In this document: piece by piece, positions 58,955 to 64,000 of the stretch
How the letters are laid out: each line of letters starts with the position of its first letter
Position numbering within the stretch: the first letter of the stretch is position 1
Program-made: the position numbers and the translations under genes
Assembly: GCF_002811985.1 (NCBI RefSeq)
Contig: NZ_NPDU01000012.1
Location: 1-64,000, forward strand
Origin: Leptospira adleri
Lineage (GTDB): Bacteria > Spirochaetota > Leptospiria > Leptospirales > Leptospiraceae
Length of the DNA stretch: 64,000 nt
Direction of reading: 5' to 3'
Notes under the pieces: generated by a model
What the model was told of the DNA's origin: nothing
Database searches by the model: none
The model's input: the letters and a program-made list of their open reading frames with translations, nothing else

Positions 58955-60577
58955 TTGAAATCCAAGCTATCGGCAATCAGCGTCTGTTTGATTTTATTTT
59001 TTGCAACGGATGCATTTGCACAAAAAAGATACGGGCTCATTTTCGGTTCGAACTACACCGGCAATAAAGCAGGAATTCCGGAACTCAACCTTTGCGAAGC
59101 GGACGCAAAGTATTTAAACGATGAAATTCGAAGAGTCGGAAATTTCGACGAAGTTAAGATTGTTCTCGGTAAAGACGTAACAAAGGATAATATTGAAAAA
59201 GAGATCAAAGCCTTAGGAAAAAAAGCGGGCGATGACGATACGGTTCTTCTCTATTTCTCTGGTCACGGTGCGTTTCAAAGAGATGCGTCCGCAAAAAACG
59301 GAATGAGAAACTTGATCATCTGTTACGATCGGCCTCACCTCCAGGACGATGAATTAAACAAATATTTGGAAAAAGTAAAATCCCCTAAAACGGTATTCAT
59401 TTTTGACTGCTGTTTTTCAGGAGGAATCGCCAAGAAAGGAAAAGCAACCAGAGGTTCGGCCGATGTTCCGATTCCGGATGGAAGCAATGGAACCGTGAAA
59501 CAGGATTCCGAAGATTTTTTCTTCCAAGACAAAGCGATCATTTCCTCGGCGGACGATAATCAAACCGCGATCGAAGTCGGCGGAAGCATCAATCATGGAA
59601 TTTTTACCTACAACTTCGGAAGGGCTTTGAGTTCCGCGGATTTGAACAAAGACAACGTCGTTACGGCGTTGGAAGCGTTCTTTAAATCCAAAGACGAAAC
59701 CGTTCAGATGGCGAAGAAATTTCAACACGAACAAGTTCCGCAAATTTCCGGAAACGCATCCGGAATTTTTCTTTCCGGTAAAAAGAATCCGGAACCTCCG
59801 AAACCGGTTGATCCTCCGAAACCTCCGCCTCCATCCGTGGAACCGGATACCGATCCGGTAAAACCGGATCCGGTTCAACCCGTCGTAACTCCGCAAGAAC
59901 CACCTGTGGTTCCAACGAATGAAAGAGGGGATTTGGTTTTGAAAACTACGATCATTCAAGATCGTGCTTACGGACTTTCCGATCTTCCACCTGATGTTTT
60001 GATCTTTGCTAAAAAGAAAAGAAAGGGAAATCGTAATGTAAAAGTTTTTATCGACGATCAGGAATTTACTTCAACGGTTTCCGCTTCTTCTTCGAATTTT
60101 TGGGGAGCGGTGAAGAGACAAGGACAATTGATTCCGGGAAATATTTATACGATTTCTCTGAGCAAAGTTCCTGCCGGAGTTCATAAGATTACGATCAAGG
60201 CTGACGACTATCCTGAAATTCAAGAAACCTTTGCGGTTCTTCCCAATAAGAAGAACGAACTTACGATTAACGCTTCGATGAGCGGTTTTGGTGCGATTCA
60301 AGGAAAGGTTTTTTATAAAACTTTGGACAATCCGGTCATCAATCAACCTATCTTCATGCCGACAATCTCCAGCGTGACGGGAATTCAAAAATTGAACACG
60401 GATAGCGAAGGTAATTTCTGGTTCACGAATTTGAAACCGGGCGATTACGAAATCAAAGCCTCTTTTGCGGAAGATCTGAATCTCAACAATTCTATGATCA
60501 ACGTAAGGGAAGGGGACGTTACAAAGGTGGATGTCATTCTCAATGTGAAGATGCCTTCCACTAAAACGAAATACTAA
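58955..60577 (+). CDS. Exported caspase-like (C14) protein with beta-sandwich tail
   Basis: The 540-residue protein has a signal peptide (residues 1-22, F-F-A-T-D-A-F-A). A caspase/metacaspase-like domain follows (25-275): Y-F-S-G-H-G with His104 and F-D-C-C-F-S-G with Cys152/153, the usual His-Cys dyad. A Pro-rich linker (about 276-318, P-P-K-P repeats) leads to a C-terminal region of two beta-rich parts; the last (about 440-535, G-A-I-Q-G-K-V-F and [14 protein letters not shown]) is a carboxypeptidase-regulatory-like (CarboxypepD_reg) fold. The TTG start has AGGAGG 6 nt upstream. Caspase-like peptidases in the cell envelope of bacteria are poorly understood. Confidence 0.83.
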   Translation: MKSKLSAISVCLILFFATDAFAQKRYGLIFGSNYTGNKAGIPELNLCEADAKYLNDEIRRVGNFDEVKIVLGKDVTKDNIEKEIKALGKKAGDDDTVLLYFSGHGAFQRDASAKNGMRNLIICYDRPHLQDDELNKYLEKVKSPKTVFIFDCCFSGGIAKKGKATRGSADVPIPDGSNGTVKQDSEDFFFQDKAIISSADDNQTAIEVGGSINHGIFTYNFGRALSSADLNKDNVVTALEAFFKSKDETVQMAKKFQHEQVPQISGNASGIFLSGKKNPEPPKPVDPPKPPPPSVEPDTDPVKPDPVQPVVTPQEPPVVPTNERGDLVLKTTIIQDRAYGLSDLPPDVLIFAKKKRKGNRNVKVFIDDQEFTSTVSASSSNFWGAVKRQGQLIPGNIYTISLSKVPAGVHKITIKADDYPEIQETFAVLPNKKNELTINASMSGFGAIQGKVFYKTLDNPVINQPIFMPTISSVTGIQKLNTDSEGNFWFTNLKPGDYEIKASFAEDLNLNNSMINVREGDVTKVDVILNVKMPSTKTKY

Positions 60578-60600
60578 ACAAGTATTCCGTACCTAAAGAA

Positions 60601-60628
60601 AAAGCCTGCTAACTTAGCAGGCTTTTTT
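60601..60628 (+). terminator. Intrinsic terminator of the caspase-like gene
   Basis: AAAGCCTGC, a 7-nt loop, GCAGGCTTT and further T residues form a strong rho-independent terminator 24 bp after the stop. Confidence 0.88.
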
Positions 60629-60879
60629 ATTCTAAAATTTTCCCTAGAAAATCAGAGTTTTCTCTGAAGTCTGGATTTCATTGAGTACGGAACTGAAATC
60701 CGTTTCTCAGCTTTTTCGACACAAGAATTCAATTTAAAAAATACTTGAAATCGGACTTAAAGTCCGAATCGGATTCAATTGCAAGGAAAGTCATTTTTTG
60801 AATCTTTCCTCGAAATCGAACTTTTTTCCCGATCGCGGAGTTTCGAGCTGAACTCTGAAAGTAGTTTCAGGACGTTAAA
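60629..60879. other. Intergenic region with a 7-bp palindrome
   Basis: Gap between the caspase-gene terminator and the minus-strand small gene. CGGACTT/AAGTCCG at 60752-60766 forms a near-perfect palindrome; on the minus strand a T-run lies about 10 nt beyond it, so it may terminate the small gene. Otherwise nothing recognised. Confidence 0.4.
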
Positions 60880-61086
60880 TCAGTCTTTTAGAAAATTCTT
60901 CCATTCACTGGATTGAAATCTGCGCTTACGGATTTCTTTTAACTTTTCCATTTGAGCGGAATTGAGTAGGTTTCCGGCCTTCAATCCGGATTGGGGGAGA
61001 ATTGTGTTGTTTACGAGATTTGCGGTGGTTTTGCCGATTGAGAGAAAGGAACTTTTCAGTTCGGGATCCATGTCCGGGTAAAACAT
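60880..61086 (-). CDS. Small conserved-looking protein, function unknown
   Basis: A 68-residue soluble protein, mostly helical, with no signal peptide and no recognised domain; Lys/Arg-rich C-terminal third (K-L-K-E-I-R-K-R-R). The strongest support is a GGAGG site 7 nt before the ATG on the minus strand. It is divergent from the small gene that leads into the MutS-like gene. Could be a small regulatory or structural protein. Confidence 0.55.
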   Translation of the reverse strand: MFYPDMDPELKSSFLSIGKTTANLVNNTILPQSGLKAGNLLNSAQMEKLKEIRKRRFQSSEWKNFLKD

Positions 61087-61261
61087 TTTGCGCCTCCATG
61101 CGACTTTCTGGTTTGGTTCGTGCTTTATATATTGGAAGTTTGCCCCATCTCATCCTTGAGAAAGCAATCGACTCCCTAAACTACATATCGCTGAAATTGG
61201 AAAATACTTGAGTATTTTTTTTCTTGTACGATTTTTCCTAAAACGGTAAAATTGCAAAAAA

Positions 61262-61498
61262 ATGCAGATTCGGCTGATCAACAACACCGGTAAAAGAACG
61301 GGAAGATTCGTCGCCTACGAGTACGGCACGGATTTGTTCGGTTACGTCTATGTGGATAAGATCAAAGGTAAGGAACGTGGAAAACTCGTTTCCCGCTGGG
61401 TAATGCCCGATCTCGGATCATTGGTTCGTTTGTTGGATTTTGAGATTTATAAACGAGAAAACGAACACTACGAGAATATCAACTCTCTTACAGGATGA
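61262..61498 (+). CDS. Small protein of unknown function upstream of the MutS-like gene
   Basis: A 78-residue protein beginning [16 protein letters not shown], with alternating hydrophobic and charged residues that suggest a small beta-sheet fold and a helical C-terminus. No family recognised. Its stop overlaps the MutS-like ATG by 4 bp (ATGA), which is the main evidence that it is real. The ribosome-binding site is weak. Confidence 0.55.
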   Translation: MQIRLINNTGKRTGRFVAYEYGTDLFGYVYVDKIKGKERGKLVSRWVMPDLGSLVRLLDFEIYKRENEHYENINSLTG

Positions 61499-63327
61499 CT
61501 TCTTCCTCTAAGATCGCATTGCTTGAACGTAGAAGCGGAAAATTAAAACGACTTCACGATAAAGTATCCAATCTCCTTTCGAAACTTTCCTTATTCCGAC
61601 TTCTCTTTTTCTCGGCATTTGTTCTGTGGATTTCGGTTTTTTATTATCTGAGATCGGAATCCATATTCTATCTTCCGTCTTTGTTTCTTCTTTCCGTGTT
61701 TTTTTTCTTTGTCATAAGATATAAAAAAACAACTTCAACCAGAGATCGAATTCGGCTTTGGCAATCTGTTTTGGAAAGAGAAATTGCAAGAATCAAAATC
61801 CGTGGTTTCGGAAAAAAATTCGGAACTCGACTTTCTTTAGAAAAGATTTCTCCTCTTGCAAGAGATCTGGATCTTTTTCGCGAAACGGGCCTTTTCCCCT
61901 GGCTAGATACGACCTTTACTACGAATGCGGAAGAAAAGTTGATTTCTCTATTGGATCCTAAGGAATCGTTTTTCGACTTTCAAAGGGAGAATGTTCTACA
62001 AAGACAATCCATCGTAAAATCGATATCCGAAAAAACATTAGCAATTCCTAAAATACTCAGGCTTGCTTCTTATCTAAAGGAAAACAGGGACTCTTCGGAA
62101 TCGCTGCAAAAGACGAGTCCGAATCTTATCCAGTCCGATTTGTCTTCGAACCTTTGGAAACGTTACCCTTGGCTTTCTAAAATTTATAAGCCGGTTACAA
62201 TTCTGGTTTTGGCTCTGATTCCCGCGAATATTCTTCTAGGTGTTCCGTTTCCGGCGTCGGTCTTATTCTTAAATTTAATTCTATTCGGACTTTATCGTTC
62301 TCTTTCTTTAGAAGTATTTCAACAATACTATTCGCTTTCGGGAAGCATCAAAGGGCTTCAGAAAATTCTTATCTATTTAAAAGGTTTGAAAATTCAGGAT
62401 CGAAATGGTAAATTTCTTCTGCAAGAAACTTCCAAAGAAGAATTAAGATCGGCTTACGAAGATCTGGATCGGATTCTAAAACGAGTGGCTTTGACAGAGG
62501 CTCCTCTTCTTCACTTGATTCTCAATAATTTGTTTTTATATGATCTTTGGATCTTACAGAGAATTTCTAAGTGGCAAAAAAAACATTCCGTACTTTTGGA
62601 AAAATCGATCGATGATTTGATAGTAACGGATTCTCTTTTTTCCTTTGCCAATCTCAAGTGGATGTTTCCGGATTATTGTTTTCCCGAAATTCTTCCGGAA
62701 TCTTCTTCGACATCGATCGAAGGAAAGAATATTCATCATCCTCTGATTCCTTTTGATTCTAAGGTGTCTAACGTTCTCGACTCGGTTAAAGAAAAGGACG
62801 TAGTTCTAATCACCGGTTCCAATATGTCAGGAAAGACAACTTATCTTCGTACGATCGGCGTCGCTTCTATTCTTGCTCTCGCCGGTGGTCCGACCCCCGC
62901 TTCCGAATTCTCTCTTCCCGTTTTAAAAATTCATACGAGCATGAGAAACGAAGACAATTTAGAGGAAGGGATTTCCTTTTTTTACGCGGAAGTCAGACGG
63001 CTTTCCGAAATCGTTCGTAATATTAAAGATTCTACGATTCCCCATCTTGTTCTGCTGGATGAGATTTTAAAAGGGACGAATACCAGAGAACGTTCTCTTG
63101 CTTGCAAAGGAATTCTTAAAGAGCTTAAGAAGAATCGAGTGATGAGCCTTGTTACCAGCCATGATCTGGAACTTGCTAAAGTGGAAGGTGTGATTTTAAA
63201 GCACTTCCAAGAAGAAGTCGTGAACGGAACGATGCACTTTGATTACAAAATTCGGGACGGGCTCGTCGAAACTAGCAACGCTCTCAGAATTTTGATTCAG
63301 GAAGGAATGGATCTGGATTTTTCTTGA
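61495..63327 (+). CDS. Membrane-anchored MutS-like ATPase
   Basis: The 610-residue protein has two N-terminal hydrophobic helices (about 35-80) and another pair (about 225-265), then a region resembling MutS core helices and the MutS ATPase domain. Walker A is G-S-N-M-S-G-K-T-T (441-449), Walker B is [12 protein letters not shown], and the late loop is T-S-H-D-L-E-L-A. It lacks the N-terminal DNA-mismatch recognition and connector domains of MutS. The combination of membrane helices with a MutS ATPase is seen in an uncharacterised MutS-related group in Bacteroidetes and Leptospira-like bacteria; a role in classical mismatch repair is unlikely. Confidence 0.82.
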   Translation: MTSSSKIALLERRSGKLKRLHDKVSNLLSKLSLFRLLFFSAFVLWISVFYYLRSESIFYLPSLFLLSVFFFFVIRYKKTTSTRDRIRLWQSVLEREIARIKIRGFGKKFGTRLSLEKISPLARDLDLFRETGLFPWLDTTFTTNAEEKLISLLDPKESFFDFQRENVLQRQSIVKSISEKTLAIPKILRLASYLKENRDSSESLQKTSPNLIQSDLSSNLWKRYPWLSKIYKPVTILVLALIPANILLGVPFPASVLFLNLILFGLYRSLSLEVFQQYYSLSGSIKGLQKILIYLKGLKIQDRNGKFLLQETSKEELRSAYEDLDRILKRVALTEAPLLHLILNNLFLYDLWILQRISKWQKKHSVLLEKSIDDLIVTDSLFSFANLKWMFPDYCFPEILPESSSTSIEGKNIHHPLIPFDSKVSNVLDSVKEKDVVLITGSNMSGKTTYLRTIGVASILALAGGPTPASEFSLPVLKIHTSMRNEDNLEEGISFFYAEVRRLSEIVRNIKDSTIPHLVLLDEILKGTNTRERSLACKGILKELKKNRVMSLVTSHDLELAKVEGVILKHFQEEVVNGTMHFDYKIRDGLVETSNALRILIQEGMDLDFS

Positions 63328-63393
63328 GAAAAGCGCGCCGTTTCAACATCGCGGTTTTCGCACTTAGGCGGTTTTTTTTACTTTTTATTTCAA

Positions 63394-63424
63394 GCCTGAC
63401 GCCTGACGCCTTAAGTCTAAGGCG
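63394..63424. repeat. Short tandem repeat and hairpin after the MutS-like gene
   Basis: GCCTGAC is repeated in tandem (63394-63407), followed by CGCCTTA/TAAGGCG, a perfect 7-bp stem with a 4-nt loop (63407-63424), then a short GGTTTT. Could be a terminator or a small REP-like palindromic repeat. Another GGCGGTTTTTTTT occurs just upstream (63367). Confidence 0.5.
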
Positions 63425-63541
63425 GGTTTTCGGAAAACGATTTCAAAAAATTTAATATACTTTTTTAAAAAAATTTTAATTCTACTCGTTGTCTTGATTT
63501 GAGAACCGATATATAAAGTCGGCAACCACTTCTTATGAAAA

Positions 63542-63967
63542 TTACGATTCTTTCCTTAATAGAAAGATGCTTGTCAGAATGGATAACGCGGCTAAGCAGG
63601 ATATAAGAGTAGGCGCCGGAAAAAAATAAACGAATCCCGTGATCGAAAAACAAAAAACACAGAGAAATATCGGAATCAATAATTTACGGACTATTTTTGG
63701 ATTGGAAGGAACCAAATTCGATAAAAGCCAAAGTAAAACTGCGAAAGTTATTAAAGTTATACTTAGATTCAAACTCATCCCGGAATAAAATTGATCGTAT
63801 GTTTTATCCACCCCTTCCATTGGAATTTTAGTCATTTGCATCGAGGTGATCGTGTTGATTGCTCTTATGTCGGTCGTATTGTACCGAGTGAAATGTCCGA
63901 TCGAATGACCTAGCGTGAAAATCAACATTAGAACGGACGCAATTCTTATTAGTATTTTCGGTTTCAT
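63542..63967 (-). CDS. Four-helix membrane protein of unknown function
   Basis: The 141-residue protein has about four hydrophobic helices: L-I-R-I-A-S-V-L-M-L-I-F-T-L-G-H near the N-terminus, then two in the middle and F-L-C-V-F-C-F-S-I-T-G-F-V-Y-F-F and a last helix. A His-rich H-S-I-G-H-F segment follows helix one. The family is not recognised with certainty. It is an isolated minus-strand gene near the window edge, with a G-rich site (AGGATAG) before the ATG. Confidence 0.65.
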   Translation of the reverse strand: MKPKILIRIASVLMLIFTLGHSIGHFTRYNTTDIRAINTITSMQMTKIPMEGVDKTYDQFYSGMSLNLSITLITFAVLLWLLSNLVPSNPKIVRKLLIPIFLCVFCFSITGFVYFFPAPTLISCLAALSILTSIFLLRKES

Positions 63968-64000
63968 TCTATCCTCTGAGTTTATTTATTCTTTTTTTCT

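Overview
The window looks like a chromosomal segment of a Leptospira species. GC is moderate (roughly 40-45% by eye). Coding density is high, spirochaete-type lipoprotein signals (FFC, SWGC, LSC) recur, TTG/GTG starts are common, and one gene encodes a recognisable OmpL1-type porin (57693-58583), a Leptospira outer-membrane marker. Chemoreceptors without HAMP domains, a SpoIIE phosphatase and a 7TM-DISM regulator fit the same group. I see no rRNA, tRNA, CRISPR, insertion sequence or prophage.

Region 1 (1-16.7 kb) is the most unusual. A long structured intergenic region precedes eight co-directional genes (3772-13538): an SbtA-family sodium/bicarbonate transporter, an alginate-export-type outer-membrane porin, and six subunits related to hydrogenase-4/formate hydrogenlyase/complex I (HyfB-, HyfC-, HyfE-, HyfF-, HyfG-like, and a HyfH+HyfI fusion). 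The HyfG-like subunit has lost both NiFe-binding cysteine motifs. The NuoB-like half of the last subunit has lost at least three of the four ligands of the proximal [4Fe-4S] cluster, while the ferredoxin half keeps all eight cysteines. It therefore cannot be a conventional hydrogenase. About 1.7 kb downstream on the other strand is a protein with the C-x-D-x-R ... H ... C zinc signature of beta-type carbonic anhydrases, spaced much as in the carboxysomal (CsoSCA) branch. Together these suggest an uncharacterised inorganic-carbon uptake/hydration system coupled to an ion-translocating membrane arm; this function is inference. Between them is a divergent DUF1304/GlxA-type regulator pair with an 11-bp direct repeat. 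A membrane-tethered AraC-type regulator is transcribed divergently from the sbtA end.

Region 2 (17-36 kb) is mostly housekeeping and envelope: a GH18-like protein, fructosamine kinase, SDR, an ABC exporter, pyrD, a metzincin-type lipoprotein with a HEAT-like partner, a SixA-like phosphatase overlapping hpt, a CPA2 antiporter with DUF1289, a glycosyltransferase, folE, acs, a BtuF-like protein apparently starting at CTG, and an AraC-Ogt fusion.

Region 3 (36-50 kb) holds a lipoprotein hydrolase, two tandem chemoreceptors, mtnP, a PhoD phosphatase with an alpha/beta hydrolase, then a hydrolase/flavin-monooxygenase pair facing a GMC oxidoreductase and an aldehyde dehydrogenase. The last four look like a lipid/alcohol oxidation locus.

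Region 4 (50-64 kb) carries a large SpoIIE-TPR signalling protein, OsmC, a third chemoreceptor, ilvC, the OmpL1-type porin, an exported caspase-like protein, two small genes and a membrane-anchored MutS-like ATPase. Clear intrinsic terminators follow ilvC, ompL1 and the caspase gene.
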